A stretch of DNA of 64,000 nt from positions 186,001-250,000 of the forward strand of contig CAVZJU010000012.1 in NCBI GenBank assembly GCA_963775695.1, written 5' to 3'. Under the pieces are notes generated by a model, which saw nothing but the letters and a program-made list of their open reading frames with translations, had not been told where the DNA came from and searched no databases. The position numbers were made by a program, and so were the translations under genes. Numbering within the stretch: position 1 is the stretch's first letter; each line of letters starts with the position of its first letter. This document shows, in pieces, positions 43,536 to 52,487 of this stretch. This stretch comes from DATBLE01 sp963775695 (GTDB lineage Bacteria > Actinomycetota > Thermoleophilia > Gaiellales > Gaiellaceae).

Positions 43536-44605
43536 TGATGATTGGCATCTCGATGCTGACGCTCGTGCCCAGAGTGGTCGGGGGGTCGGAGACGTATGCG
43601 CGCGAGCTCTGCAAGGCGCTCGCGCGGATCGGGCGGCTCGAGTACCACGCCTTCGTGCCGACGATCGCGGCCGACGCCGGCGACGGGCTCCCTGCCACGG
43701 TCGTCCGCGACTATCGCGCCTCGCGCTCGATGCCGGGACGGATGGCCGCGATGTCGCTGGCCGCGGTCGCGCCCGGCCGCCTGCGCCGCGCCCTGCGTAC
43801 GGACGAGCTGGACGCGATCCATTTTCCGCTCTCCGTCATGCTGCCTCCACTGGATACGCCGCCGGCGGCCACGACCGTCCTCGACATCCAGCACGAGGTG
43901 CACCCCGAGTTCTTCTCGCGCGCCGAGCTCGCCTACCGCCGCCGCGTGTACGGGTGGACCGTCCGCAAGAGCCGCATCGTGATCACGATCTCCGAGCACG
44001 CCCGGGAAGCGCTGGTCGAGCGGCTCCAGCTCGACCCCGACCACGTCCGCGCCATCCACCTCGCCGTCGACCACGAGCGCTTCACGCCCGGGGATGGAAG
44101 CGGCCCCCGCGACCCGTTCCTGCTCTACCCCGCGAACGCGTGGAAGCACAAGAACCACGGGCGGCTGTTCGCCGCCTACGCAGAGGTGCGCCGCGAGCGG
44201 CCCGACCTCCGCCTCGTCCTCACCGGCGCGGGCCACGACCGGCTGACCCTGCCGGACGGAGCCGAGTCGCGCGGCCACGTGACGCTCGCCGAGCTGGTCG
44301 AGCTCTACCGCAGCGCCGCCGCGCTCGTCTACCCGAGCCTCTACGAGGGCTTCGGAATCCCCTGCGTCGAGGCGATGGCGTGCGGCTGCCCGGTGGCGGC
44401 CTCCGACGTCGCCTCGATCCCCGAGGTCTGCGGCGACGCCGCCGTGTACTTCGACCCGCGCGACCCGGAGTCGATCGCCGAGACGATCCGGGCCGTCCTG
44501 GACCGACCGCCGTCAGGCGGGATCGAGCGGGCCGCCCGGTTCACCTGGGACGAGTGTGCCCGCCGGCACGACGAGGTCTACGAGGAACTGGCGGCGACGG
44601 CCTGA
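43535..44605 (+). CDS. GT4-family glycosyltransferase
   Basis: This 356-aa GT-B enzyme begins MMIGISMLTLVPRVVGGSET and has TTVLDIQHEVHPEFFSRAEL, IVITISEHAREALVERLQLD, AIHLAVDHERFTP, FLLYPANAWKHKNHGRLFAA and VYPSLYEGFGIPCVEAMACG. The start may be the GTG at 43535 or the adjoining ATG at 43538; both abut hairpin copy B. No ribosome site is visible between hairpin and start, so hairpin folding could control translation. It converges with gmd, overlapping by 28 nt. Confidence 0.92.
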   Translation: MMIGISMLTLVPRVVGGSETYARELCKALARIGRLEYHAFVPTIAADAGDGLPATVVRDYRASRSMPGRMAAMSLAAVAPGRLRRALRTDELDAIHFPLSVMLPPLDTPPAATTVLDIQHEVHPEFFSRAELAYRRRVYGWTVRKSRIVITISEHAREALVERLQLDPDHVRAIHLAVDHERFTPGDGSGPRDPFLLYPANAWKHKNHGRLFAAYAEVRRERPDLRLVLTGAGHDRLTLPDGAESRGHVTLAELVELYRSAAALVYPSLYEGFGIPCVEAMACGCPVAASDVASIPEVCGDAAVYFDPRDPESIAETIRAVLDRPPSGGIERAARFTWDECARRHDEVYEELAATA

Positions 44606-45570
44606 CCGCGAAGCCGCTCGAGGTCGGCGTCGACGAGCAGCCGGACGAGCCCCTCGAAGTCCATCGTCGGCGTCCACCCCAGCCGCGCCCGCGCCTTCGA
44701 CGAGTCGCCGACGAGGTCGTGCAGCTCCGCAGCGCCCCGGCGCAGCGACTCGTCGATGTGGACGTACTCGCGCCAGTCGAGGCCGACGTGGCCGAACGCC
44801 AGCTCCACCAGCTCCTGCACGCTGTGCGCGACGCCGCTCGCGATCACGAAGTCGCCCGGCTCCTCCTGCCGGAGCATCAACGCCATCGCGCGCACGTAGT
44901 CGCCGGCGTAGCCCCAATCGCGGCGCGCATCCAGGTCGCCGAGCCAGAGCTCGCCCGCGAGGCCGAGCGAGATCGCAGCCGCCGCGTGCGCGATCTTCCG
45001 GGTGACGAAGTCGAGCGGCCGGCGCGGGGACTCGTGGTTGTAGAGGATCCCAGAACCGACGTAGAGACCGTACCGCCGCCGGTACGAGCGCACGATCAGA
45101 TGTCCGTAGGCCTTCGCCACGCCGTACGGCGTCACCGGCAGGAGCGGCGTCTCCTCCGTCTGCGGCACCTCGCGCGGCTCGCCGAAGATCTCGGACGAGG
45201 ACGCCTGGTAGAAGCGGATCTCCGGATCGACGAACCGGATCGACTCGAGCAGGGCGGTCACGCCGACGGCTGCGAACTCGGCGGTCAGCACCGGCTGCTT
45301 CCACGACATCGGGACGAAGGACGGCGACGCGAGGTTGAAGACCTCCTGCGGCCGGCACTCGCGCAGCGCGTCGACCAGCGAGAGCTCGTCGAGCAGGTCC
45401 GCCTGGACGAGCTCGATCCGGTCGCGGATCCCGGCGAGGTTCTCGAACTGCTCGGAGGTCGCCCGCCGGACGATCCCGAACACCTCGTAGCCCTCTTCCA
45501 GCAGCAGCTCCGCGAGCAGCGAGCCGTCCTGGCCGGCGATCCCGGTGATCAGCGCGCGGCGCGCAGCCAT
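44578..45570 (-). CDS. gmd: GDP-mannose 4,6-dehydratase
   Basis: This 330-aa SDR converts GDP-mannose to GDP-4-keto-6-deoxymannose. GMD-specific features: ALITGIAGQDGSLLAELLLE (NAD loop with the GQDGS word), FNLASPSFVPMSW, the catalytic SSSEIFG, TPYGVAKAYGH containing the Tyr-x3-Lys, LYNHESPRRPLDFVTRKI (tight match to GMD) and DLDARRDWGYAGDYVRAM. The ATG at 45570 is preferred because the Rossmann strand follows directly; an ATG at 45606 would overlap the divergent methyltransferase. With the fcl-like gene at 47449 it gives a GDP-deoxyhexose route. Confidence 0.94.
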   Translation of the reverse strand: MAARRALITGIAGQDGSLLAELLLEEGYEVFGIVRRATSEQFENLAGIRDRIELVQADLLDELSLVDALRECRPQEVFNLASPSFVPMSWKQPVLTAEFAAVGVTALLESIRFVDPEIRFYQASSSEIFGEPREVPQTEETPLLPVTPYGVAKAYGHLIVRSYRRRYGLYVGSGILYNHESPRRPLDFVTRKIAHAAAAISLGLAGELWLGDLDARRDWGYAGDYVRAMALMLRQEEPGDFVIASGVAHSVQELVELAFGHVGLDWREYVHIDESLRRGAAELHDLVGDSSKARARLGWTPTMDFEGLVRLLVDADLERLRGQAVAASSS

Positions 45571-45583
45571 CGGGTCTAGACGA

Positions 45584-45589
45584 TAGCTT
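45584..45589 (+). promoter_or_regulatory. Putative -10 box of the 45596-51288 operon
   Basis: TAGCTT is followed by six nucleotides and the ATG at 45596. On the other strand TATCGT lies nine nucleotides before the gmd ATG, so the two promoters overlap in a 25-bp gap. Confidence 0.4.
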
Positions 45590-45595
45590 CCGCGC

Positions 45596-46300
45596 ATGTC
45601 GCTCACCGACGACCTGCGCTCCGCACCGCCGGGACTGCACGGTCAGTCGGAGTTCTGGGGGCTGGCGTGGGAGGCGCTCTCGTTCATCGAGCGAACGGTG
45701 CGCCCGGGGATGGCGACGCTCGAGACGGGCGCAGGGGCGAGCACGATCGTCTTCGCCGCCGGCGGCGCCACGCACGAGGCGGTGACTCCGTCGCAGGCGG
45801 AGGCCGACCGCATCCTGGCCGAATGCGAGCGCCGGGAGATCTCGACCGAGCACCTCGCCTTCCGGATCGGCTCCTCGGCCGACGTCCTCCGCGGCTGGGA
45901 GCCGCGCGAGCTCGACCTGGTGCTCGTCGACGGTGCGCACGCCTTCCCGTACCCGACGCTCGACTGGTGGTACCTGGCACCGCACCTGAAGGTCGGCGGG
46001 CTGATGCTGCTCGACGATGCCTATATGCCGCCGGTGGCGGCGGTCGTCGGCCACGTACGGCACTCGAGCGCCTGGCGGCTCGAGGAGCCGGTCAGCTTCC
46101 GTACCGCGGTCGCCCGCAAGCTCGCCGACGAGACGATCGACGGCGAGTGGAAAGGGCACCGCATGAACTTCTCGTACCTGCCGCCGGGGCAGAGGGCCGT
46201 CGCCGCCGTTCGACAGCGGGTGTTCAGCACGCGCGCCGGCCTGGCTGCGCTCGACCTGGTGCGGTCGGTCGGCGGCCGATCCGGCGGCCGCACGGGCTAA
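45596..46300 (+). CDS. Class I SAM-dependent methyltransferase (Methyltransf_24-like)
   Basis: This 234-aa protein has MATLETGAGASTIVFAAGGA as the SAM loop, RELDLVLVDGAHAFPYPTLD and GGLMLLDDAYMPPVAAVV as core motifs, similar in type to the 20242 gene. The N-terminus (GQSEFWGLAWEALSFIERTV) is helical. It heads a five-gene plus-strand operon with nucleotide-sugar enzymes and membrane proteins, so sugar methylation is likely. The substrate is unknown. Confidence 0.82.
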   Translation: MSLTDDLRSAPPGLHGQSEFWGLAWEALSFIERTVRPGMATLETGAGASTIVFAAGGATHEAVTPSQAEADRILAECERREISTEHLAFRIGSSADVLRGWEPRELDLVLVDGAHAFPYPTLDWWYLAPHLKVGGLMLLDDAYMPPVAAVVGHVRHSSAWRLEEPVSFRTAVARKLADETIDGEWKGHRMNFSYLPPGQRAVAAVRQRVFSTRAGLAALDLVRSVGGRSGGRTG

Positions 46301-46312
46301 CCTAGGCCCTCG

Positions 46313-47452
46313 ATGGCCCCCGGTGCGCCCGACGTCGCCTGGACGGAGCAGGCGCTCGCTGACCTGACGAACGAGTTCGGAGAGATCTACTCCGGACGGA
46401 CCGTGCTCGTCACCGGCGCGGACGGCTTCATGGGCTCGCACCTGACGGACGCGCTCTGCCACCTCGGCGCCGACGTCCACGCGTTCGTCCGCGCGACCTC
46501 GAGCGGCGCGCTGAACAACATCGGCCACCTGCGGCCGAAGCTGACCGTCCACTTCGCCGACCTGACCGACAAGACCTCGATCGACTACCTCATCCGCGCC
46601 CTCGACGGGACGAAGCCGTACATCTTCCACCTCGGCGCGCAGGCCCACGTCGGCGAGTCGTGGCATCGCCCGTACGAGACCGTGATGGCGAACACGGTCG
46701 GGACGCTCAACCTGCTCCAGTCGATCGTCGACCACGGGCTCGAGCTCGAGAAGTTCGACACCGCGGGCACCTCGGAGGAGTACGGGAACCCGCGGGAGTC
46801 GGTCGCCCACCACCACGACTACGACGAGCGGGGCAGCCTGATCCTCCACGAGCGCTCGCCGATCAACCCGAAGTCGGTGTACGCGACCGCGAAGGTGGCC
46901 GCCGACTTTCTGACGATGAACTACCACGACGCGTTCGGGCTGCCGGGCGTGGTCACGCGGATGTTCAACAACTACGGCCCCCGGCAGAACCCGCGCTACG
47001 TCACGGGGACGATCATCACCCAGGCGCTCGAGCGGCCGGAGATCGAGCTCGGTCAGCTCGACCCGCTGCGCGACTTCTGCTTCTGCACCGACGGCGTCCG
47101 CGGACACCTGACCGTTGCCGCGCAGGGCATTCCGGGCGACGTCTACGTGTACGGGCAAGGCGAGAACATCTCCATGGGCGACTGGAGCGACCTGATCATC
47201 CGCACGGGCGAGGAGAACGGCTTCTGGCCGGCCGGACGGCACGTGGTCACGACGGAAGCGCGCTACCGCCCGGGCGCGAGCGAGGTGATGGCCCTGCGGG
47301 TCGGCTACGAGAAGCTGAACCGCGAGACCGGCTGGGAGCCGAAGGTGAGCTGGGAGGAGGGCGTCCTCCGCACGATCCGCTGGTACGCCGAGAACCGCGA
47401 CCGGTGGATGGGCCGCGTCGACTGGCTGAACCGCGCGCCCGCCAAGGCATGA
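46313..47452 (+). CDS. NAD-dependent nucleotide-sugar epimerase/dehydratase (extended SDR)
   Basis: This 379-aa SDR has VLVTGADGFMGSHLTDALCH (NAD loop), YIFHLGAQAHVGESWHRPYE, the catalytic triad in TAGTSEEYG and SVYATAKVAADFL, and RMFNNYGPRQNPRYVTGTII. The sequence sits between GDP-mannose and dTDP/CDP-glucose 4,6-dehydratases; which nucleotide-sugar it uses cannot be decided. The ~25-residue N-terminal extension before the Rossmann strand is unusual. It overlaps the fcl-like gene by 4 nt (ATGA), suggesting sequential reactions. Confidence 0.88.
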   Translation: MAPGAPDVAWTEQALADLTNEFGEIYSGRTVLVTGADGFMGSHLTDALCHLGADVHAFVRATSSGALNNIGHLRPKLTVHFADLTDKTSIDYLIRALDGTKPYIFHLGAQAHVGESWHRPYETVMANTVGTLNLLQSIVDHGLELEKFDTAGTSEEYGNPRESVAHHHDYDERGSLILHERSPINPKSVYATAKVAADFLTMNYHDAFGLPGVVTRMFNNYGPRQNPRYVTGTIITQALERPEIELGQLDPLRDFCFCTDGVRGHLTVAAQGIPGDVYVYGQGENISMGDWSDLIIRTGEENGFWPAGRHVVTTEARYRPGASEVMALRVGYEKLNRETGWEPKVSWEEGVLRTIRWYAENRDRWMGRVDWLNRAPAKA

Positions 47453-48372
47453 GCCGGATCCTCGTCACCGGCGGCGGCGGCTTCCTCGGCTCGCACCTGG
47501 TCGACCGCCTCCGGGCGCAGGGCGAGGATCCCTTCGTCGCCCGGCGCGCCGACTACGACCTGACCCGCTGGGACGACGCCGCGCGCCTGTTCGCGGACGC
47601 CCGCCCCGAGCTGGCCTTCCACCTGGCCGCCGAGGTCGGCGGCATCGGCGCGAACCGCGCGAACCCGGGGCGGTACTGGTACGCGAACCTCCAGATGGGC
47701 GTGAACATGCTCGAGCAGTCGCGCCTGCAGCGTGTCGGGAAGCTCGTGATCGCCGGCACCGTCTGCGGCTATCCCAAGTTCGCACCGGTCCCGTTCCGCG
47801 AGGACGACTTCTGGAACGGCTTTCCCGAGGAGACGAACGCGCCGTACGGAATCGCGAAGAAAGCCCTGCTGACCGGGGCGCAGAGCTACCGCGAGCAGTA
47901 CGGCCTGAACGCGGTCTTCCTCCTGCCCACGAACCTGTACGGGCCGCGCGACAACTTCGACCTGCAGACGTCGCACGTGATCCCGGCCCTGATCCGCAAG
48001 ATGATCGAGTCGCCGGAGGAGATCGTGCTCTGGGGCGACGGGTCGCCGAGCCGCGAGTACCTCTACGTCGAGGACTGCGCCGAAGGCTTTCTGCTGGCCG
48101 CCGAACGCTACGACGGCGCCGAGCCGGTCAACCTGGGGACCGGCGTCGAGACGACGATCCGCGAGACGGCCGAGCTGGTGGCCGAGCTCGCCGGCTTCAC
48201 CGGCGTGATCCGCTGGGACGAGTCCATGCCGAACGGCCAGCCGCGACGCAGCCTCGACGCCAGCCGTGCGCGGGAGTTGCTCGGCTTCGAGGCAAGGACG
48301 CCGCTGCGCGAGGGCCTGGAGCGCACGATCGCGTGGTATCGGGCACAGGCGCCCGTGCATGCCGCTCGCTGA
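47449..48372 (+). CDS. fcl: GDP-L-fucose synthase-like epimerase/reductase
   Basis: This 307-aa SDR has ILVTGGGGFLGSHLVDRLRA, AFHLAAEVGGIGANRANPGR, the active-site VIAGTVCGYPKFAPVPFRED with the conserved Cys, ETNAPYGIAKKALLTGAQSY with Tyr-x3-Lys, and GPRDNFDLQTSHVIPALIRK. These match the GDP-fucose synthase (GMER) family, which turns the GMD product into GDP-L-fucose by 3,5-epimerisation and 4-reduction. The usual Ser before the Cys is Thr here. Related enzymes can make other GDP-deoxysugars, so fucose is probable but not certain. Confidence 0.88.
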   Translation: MSRILVTGGGGFLGSHLVDRLRAQGEDPFVARRADYDLTRWDDAARLFADARPELAFHLAAEVGGIGANRANPGRYWYANLQMGVNMLEQSRLQRVGKLVIAGTVCGYPKFAPVPFREDDFWNGFPEETNAPYGIAKKALLTGAQSYREQYGLNAVFLLPTNLYGPRDNFDLQTSHVIPALIRKMIESPEEIVLWGDGSPSREYLYVEDCAEGFLLAAERYDGAEPVNLGTGVETTIRETAELVAELAGFTGVIRWDESMPNGQPRRSLDASRARELLGFEARTPLREGLERTIAWYRAQAPVHAAR

Positions 48373-50077
48373 CAGGGCGCGGCCGCTCTGGTCGCTGATC
48401 GCCCGGCACCAGCCCTGGAGCATCCTCGGCCCGCTGCTCGTCGTCCAGTGGCTCGCGCTGGCCGTGTTCGCGGTCGCGGCCACGCACAACGGCTGGCTGT
48501 ACTACCAGGGCGGCGACCAGTCCTACTACTGGACCGACGCGCACCTCTTGTCGCAATGGACGCTGCCCGTGGCCCTGGTCGGCTACGCGTGGTCGTACCT
48601 GCTGATCCCGGTCGCGTTCTTCGCGGGCTCGAACGTCCTCTCGGGGCTGCCTGTGGTGATCGTGCTCAACGCGTTGGTCCTGCTCCCGGTCGCCCTGCTC
48701 TGCGTGTACGGGATCGCCACCCGGATCGCCGGCCGCATCTTCGGCTACTGGGCCGCCGCACTCTGGATCGTCATCCCCTACGCCACGATCCCGATGTTCG
48801 ACCAGCGCTACCACGAGAAGTACGTCGACATCACGCTGCCGCAGTCGCTCGGCCTGACCGTGCTGGCGGACTTCCCCTCCACCGTCTTCCTGCTCGTCAC
48901 CGCTTGGCTCCTCGTCCGCGCCCTCGACACGCGCGACTGGACGGATGCGGTCCTCGCCGGGCTGGTCGGCGGCTTCGCGATCGGGCTCAAGCCGTCGAAC
49001 GCGCTGTTCTTCGGCGCCGCGGTGCTCTGCCTGCTGGTCGCGGCGAGGTGGGTACAGACGGCCTCGTTCCTGGCCGCGCTGGTGCCCGGCCTGTTCCTGC
49101 TCGCGCTCTGGAAGCAGCGCGGGCTGGGCGAGCTGCCGGCCTTCGCGTCGATGGGCGGCAGCGGCGGGAGCATGGCGGCGATCGGCGCCGACGTGCCGGT
49201 CGGATCCCTGTTCTCGCCGGTGCACCGCTACGTGAGCGTGGACTGGCACCACCTGCACCAGAACATCGACGGGGTCCGCGAGTTCTTCTGGGCGGTGCGC
49301 CCGCTCGAGTTCGTGCCGCTCGCCGGGCTGCTCGCGATCGGCCGGCGCTCCTGGCCGAAAGCGGTCCTCGTCTTCGGCTGGTTCATCACCTTCCTCGTGA
49401 TCAAGGGGACGGACGACAAGGCGAACATCGAGGACGCGAGCTTCTTTCGCCTGCTGATGCCGAGCTTCCCGGCCTTCCTGCTGCTGCTGGCGTCGATCCC
49501 GCTGCTGGTGCCGGCCTTCTCGTGGTCGCGCAGGGTGTTGCCGAGCCCCCTGCCCGCGCTGCCGACGCGACACGCCGGACGGCGCATACTCGCCGCGGCC
49601 GCCGCCGTCCTGGTCGTACTCCCCCTGCTGTTCGTGGCCGGCACGACCCCGCAGAGCACGGCGGAGGCGGTCTCGTACCCGTTTCAGGACGTCTACGTGC
49701 CCGTCCGGGACTTCGGGCTGAGGGCGGCGACCGTCGGCGGGAGGCAGGTGCTGACGTGGAACCGGCCCTACTCGGGGAAGACCAGGGTCTTCTACACGAT
49801 CCTCCGCTCGCGGCCGGTCGCGCCCGATCCCTCGTCGAACGGCGACCGCAAGGCGATCGACGGCCTCGCGTGCCGCGACCGCCAGCACGGCGCTCCGCTC
49901 AATTGCCTCCTGTACATGGACCACCTCTCGAGCGTGCCGCAGCAGCGGTACATCGACAGGGCGCCGCCGGGACACTGGACGTACCGCGTCGGCATGACCG
50001 CGAACTGGAAGAACGACCTCTCGCTCGGGGACATCATGATCGTCAGCACGCCCGTCAGGGTGAACGCCGCCGGATGA
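48359..50077 (+). CDS. Polytopic membrane protein, putative GT-C-type glycosyltransferase
   Basis: This 572-aa protein has about 10-11 membrane helices and a C-terminal soluble part of ~150 residues. The first loop contains LYYQGGDQSYYWTDAHLLSQ, with the acidic position expected for GT-C enzymes, and the loop after helix 5 has MFDQRYHEKYVDITLPQS. It is not clearly related in sequence to the 4406/29572/36851 set. It overlaps the fcl-like gene by 14 nt and the next gene by 4 nt. Function is inferred only from topology and locus. Confidence 0.75.
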   Translation: MPLADRARPLWSLIARHQPWSILGPLLVVQWLALAVFAVAATHNGWLYYQGGDQSYYWTDAHLLSQWTLPVALVGYAWSYLLIPVAFFAGSNVLSGLPVVIVLNALVLLPVALLCVYGIATRIAGRIFGYWAAALWIVIPYATIPMFDQRYHEKYVDITLPQSLGLTVLADFPSTVFLLVTAWLLVRALDTRDWTDAVLAGLVGGFAIGLKPSNALFFGAAVLCLLVAARWVQTASFLAALVPGLFLLALWKQRGLGELPAFASMGGSGGSMAAIGADVPVGSLFSPVHRYVSVDWHHLHQNIDGVREFFWAVRPLEFVPLAGLLAIGRRSWPKAVLVFGWFITFLVIKGTDDKANIEDASFFRLLMPSFPAFLLLLASIPLLVPAFSWSRRVLPSPLPALPTRHAGRRILAAAAAVLVVLPLLFVAGTTPQSTAEAVSYPFQDVYVPVRDFGLRAATVGGRQVLTWNRPYSGKTRVFYTILRSRPVAPDPSSNGDRKAIDGLACRDRQHGAPLNCLLYMDHLSSVPQQRYIDRAPPGHWTYRVGMTANWKNDLSLGDIMIVSTPVRVNAAG

Positions 50078-51288
50078 GCGGCCGTGTCACGCTGGCCTAC
50101 CGGCTGGCGGCCGCCGGAGGCTGGCTCGCGTTCGTCTGGGCGACGACGCACTGGTACTCCTGGCAGCAGACGATCGACCTGCTGTTCGGCTCCGACGCCC
50201 AGGAGTACGAGACGATCGCGAAGGCGGCCCCGGGCTTCCCGGACGAGACGCTGCCCTCGCAGCACGCCAACCGCTTCGTGCCGCACTACCTGGTCGGGCT
50301 CGTCTCCGACGCCCTCCACGTCGGCGATCGCACTCTCTACTACGTCTTCGCATTCCTGCTCCTGCTCGCGATCCTGGTCGTGCTCGACCGTCTGCTCAGG
50401 CCGTTCCGGCTGGGCCGGATCGAGTGGGCGCTCTGCGTCGGCGCGCTGGTGACGAACCCGTACCTGTACCGCTTCCTCGCGCTCGCGCCGGGGCGGCTGG
50501 CGGACTCGGTGTTCATCATCGGCGGCGCGCTCGCTCTGCTCGGGCTGCTGCGGGCGAACCCGTGGCTGCTCGTCGGCGGGCTGGTGGTGGCAACGCTCGG
50601 ACGCAGCGAGTCGGTCTTCTCGCTGGCCGTGCTGGCGCCGATCGGCGTGCTGGTCTCGCCCGACTGGCGGCCGCGTGCGCCGACGTTCCGATGGGTGAGC
50701 GCCGCCGCGGCGCTGCTCGTCCCGCTCGGCGTGTACGGGCTGATCGTGATCGCGGACGACAGCTTCTCGCGACGGGACCATCCCGGCTTCTGGGGCCTGA
50801 CGATCTTCGGGGATCTCCGCGACCTGCCGGGCAGCGCGGGCTCGATCGGGCTGCACGGCTCACGGGTCGTGATCGGGGTTGTCGGCGCGGCGGCGCTGAT
50901 CGTCGGCGCGCTCGTCGCCCGGTGGCACGCGCGGGCGCCGGGGAAGCTGCCCTTCGCTTTCTGGGCCTCGCTCGTCGCCGGGATCGCCGTCTCCGGCGAG
51001 GCGCTGATCCTCAGCCCGGGGTTCATCCACGGGAACTCGCCGCTCCTCTCCGCCCTCGGCGCGCTCTTCTTGGTCGTCGCCGCCGGCGCCGCCCTGCAGG
51101 GCTGGGCCCTGAGCGTACGCGCCGGTGCGATCGGGGTCGTCGGCCTCGCGGTCGTCTCGCTCCACCACCGCTTCAGCACGATCAGCCCGGTGTCGACGCC
51201 GGGGCGCTACGCGGGGCTGGCCGCGATCGCCGCGCTTGCGGTCGTCGTCGCGGTCGCGACCGGCGCGAGGCCGCGGCGCGCGGTCTAG
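50074..51288 (+). CDS. Polytopic membrane protein of the polysaccharide locus
   Basis: This 404-aa protein has ~9-10 hydrophobic helices and almost no soluble domain. The first loop reads LLFGSDAQEYETIAKAAPGF, an acidic GT-C-like motif, followed by SQHANRFVPHYLVGLVSDAL. It lacks a family name I recognise; a small GT-C transferase or a polymerase (Wzy-like) are the options. Its ATG overlaps the preceding stop (ATGA) and its end overlaps the convergent DUF2304 gene by 4 nt. Confidence 0.72.
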   Translation: MSGRVTLAYRLAAAGGWLAFVWATTHWYSWQQTIDLLFGSDAQEYETIAKAAPGFPDETLPSQHANRFVPHYLVGLVSDALHVGDRTLYYVFAFLLLLAILVVLDRLLRPFRLGRIEWALCVGALVTNPYLYRFLALAPGRLADSVFIIGGALALLGLLRANPWLLVGGLVVATLGRSESVFSLAVLAPIGVLVSPDWRPRAPTFRWVSAAAALLVPLGVYGLIVIADDSFSRRDHPGFWGLTIFGDLRDLPGSAGSIGLHGSRVVIGVVGAAALIVGALVARWHARAPGKLPFAFWASLVAGIAVSGEALILSPGFIHGNSPLLSALGALFLVVAAGAALQGWALSVRAGAIGVVGLAVVSLHHRFSTISPVSTPGRYAGLAAIAALAVVVAVATGARPRRAV

Positions 51289-51635
51289 CCGCGCTCGCGG
51301 AGCTGCTGCTCGAGCAGCGCGAGCCGCTGCGCGAGCACGGTGTTCTGGTCGTGCAGCTTGGAGATCACCGTCGAGTAGTGCAGCAGGACGAGCAGGACGA
51401 AGAGTGCGCCGACCGCGAACAGCACCGCGGGCGGGTACGTCTCGATTCCGACCCAGCCGGCGATGGTGTTCAGGCCCGAGCGCCAGACCGACAGGGCGAG
51501 CAGCACGACGCCGGTGAGCAGCCAGAGCAGCGCGTAGCGCTCGCGCAGCCGTCGGCTGCGGATCAGCTCCAGCACGACCAGGATCAGCACCACCGAGGCG
51601 ATCGCGGCCACGATCGAGACGACGAGTGGGGTCAT
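51285..51635 (-). CDS. DUF2304 membrane protein
   Basis: This 116-aa protein has three hydrophobic helices (LVVSIVAAIASVVLILVVLE, then LLWLLTGVVLLAL, then PAVLFAVGALFVLLVLL) separated by RSRRLRERYAL, and a C-terminal coiled coil KLHDQNTVLAQRLALLEQQL. This is the DUF2304 pattern, regularly found next to GT2 dolichyl-phosphate-mannose-type transferases as here. It has a strong ribosome site GGAGGAGGTGAA before the ATG. The 87-bp gap to the upstream GT2 gene holds hairpin copy C. Confidence 0.88.
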   Translation of the reverse strand: MTPLVVSIVAAIASVVLILVVLELIRSRRLRERYALLWLLTGVVLLALSVWRSGLNTIAGWVGIETYPPAVLFAVGALFVLLVLLHYSTVISKLHDQNTVLAQRLALLEQQLRERG

Positions 51636-51663
51636 TTCACCTCCTCCGGCGGGGTGACGAAAC

Positions 51664-51699
51664 GTGGGGGAACCCATGGTTCCCCCACGGGCCCCCTCC
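51664..51699 (-). repeat. G-rich hairpin repeat, copy C
   Basis: CGTGGGGGAACC (51664-51675), loop CAT and GGTTCCCCCACG (51679-51690) form a perfect 12-bp stem. On the minus strand the lead AAGGAGGGGGCCC precedes it, almost identical to copy A. It sits between the GT2 and DUF2304 genes in a same-strand operon, upstream of a strong ribosome site. Confidence 0.75.
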
Positions 51700-51722
51700 T
51701 TGGAACGACGTTGCCTGCAACC

Positions 51723-52487
51723 TCATCGGTCATCGAGAGGCGTGACGTTCTTGCGGAACAGCCCGACGAACAGGGCGAGCATCACCTTGACCATGTAGTA
51801 GACGGAAGCGGGCGCGCCGATCGACGACTGCCCGGCGACGCGCTCGCGCATCTGCACCGGCACCTCGGTCATGCGCAGCTCGTGCTTGTGCACCATCAGC
51901 GCCGCCTCGACCTCGGGGTAGTCGTGCGGGTAGTCGGCGGCGAACAACGCGATCGCCTGCCGGTTCAGAGCCTGGAAGCCGGAGGTCGGGTCGGTGACCC
52001 GGCGACGCACGATCAGCGACAGCGTCTTCGCCAGGATCGAGATCCCGACCCGCCGCGAGCGCGACGAGCGGTAGCCGCCGTCGGAGGCAAACCGTGAGCC
52101 CACGACGATGTCGGCCTCGTCGGCCAGGATCGGCCCGAGCAGCACGCCCAGCTGGGCCGGGTCGTGCTGGCCATCGCCGTCCACCCGCACCGCCAGCTGG
52201 AAGCCGTGCTCGAACGCGTACCGGAAGCCGGTCTGCACGGCGCCGCCGATCCCGAGGTTGAACGGCAGCCGGACGACGTGTGCACCGAGACCGGCCGCGG
52301 CGGCGGTCGTCCCGTCGGTGGAGCCGTCGTCGACGACGACGACCTCGAAGTCGGGGTCGAAGGCACGGATCTCGCCGATCACTGCCGGGACGCTCTCCTC
52401 CTCGTTGAAGGCGGGGACGATCGCGATCCTCTTGACCGAGAGCGGGGGCGCCGTGGGCAGCCGCGTCTCGGTGGCGACCTCAGCCAC
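51723..52487 (-). CDS. GT2-family glycosyltransferase (polyprenyl-phosphate mannose/glucose synthase-like)
   Basis: This 254-aa GT-A enzyme has RIAIVPAFNEEESVPAVIGE, EVVVVDDGSTDGTTAAAAGL, the DxD-type AVRVDGDGQHDPAQLGVLLG, DIVVGSRFASDGG, and RVTDPTSGFQALNRQAIALF. It matches DPM1/GtrB-type transferases that load a sugar from a nucleotide onto polyprenyl phosphate, the donor used by GT-C proteins in this window. It lacks the C-terminal GtrA-like helices; DUF2304 downstream is the usual partner. It overlaps the upstream GT gene by 8 nt. Confidence 0.92.
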   Translation of the reverse strand: MAEVATETRLPTAPPLSVKRIAIVPAFNEEESVPAVIGEIRAFDPDFEVVVVDDGSTDGTTAAAAGLGAHVVRLPFNLGIGGAVQTGFRYAFEHGFQLAVRVDGDGQHDPAQLGVLLGPILADEADIVVGSRFASDGGYRSSRSRRVGISILAKTLSLIVRRRVTDPTSGFQALNRQAIALFAADYPHDYPEVEAALMVHKHELRMTEVPVQMRERVAGQSSIGAPASVYYMVKVMLALFVGLFRKNVTPLDDR

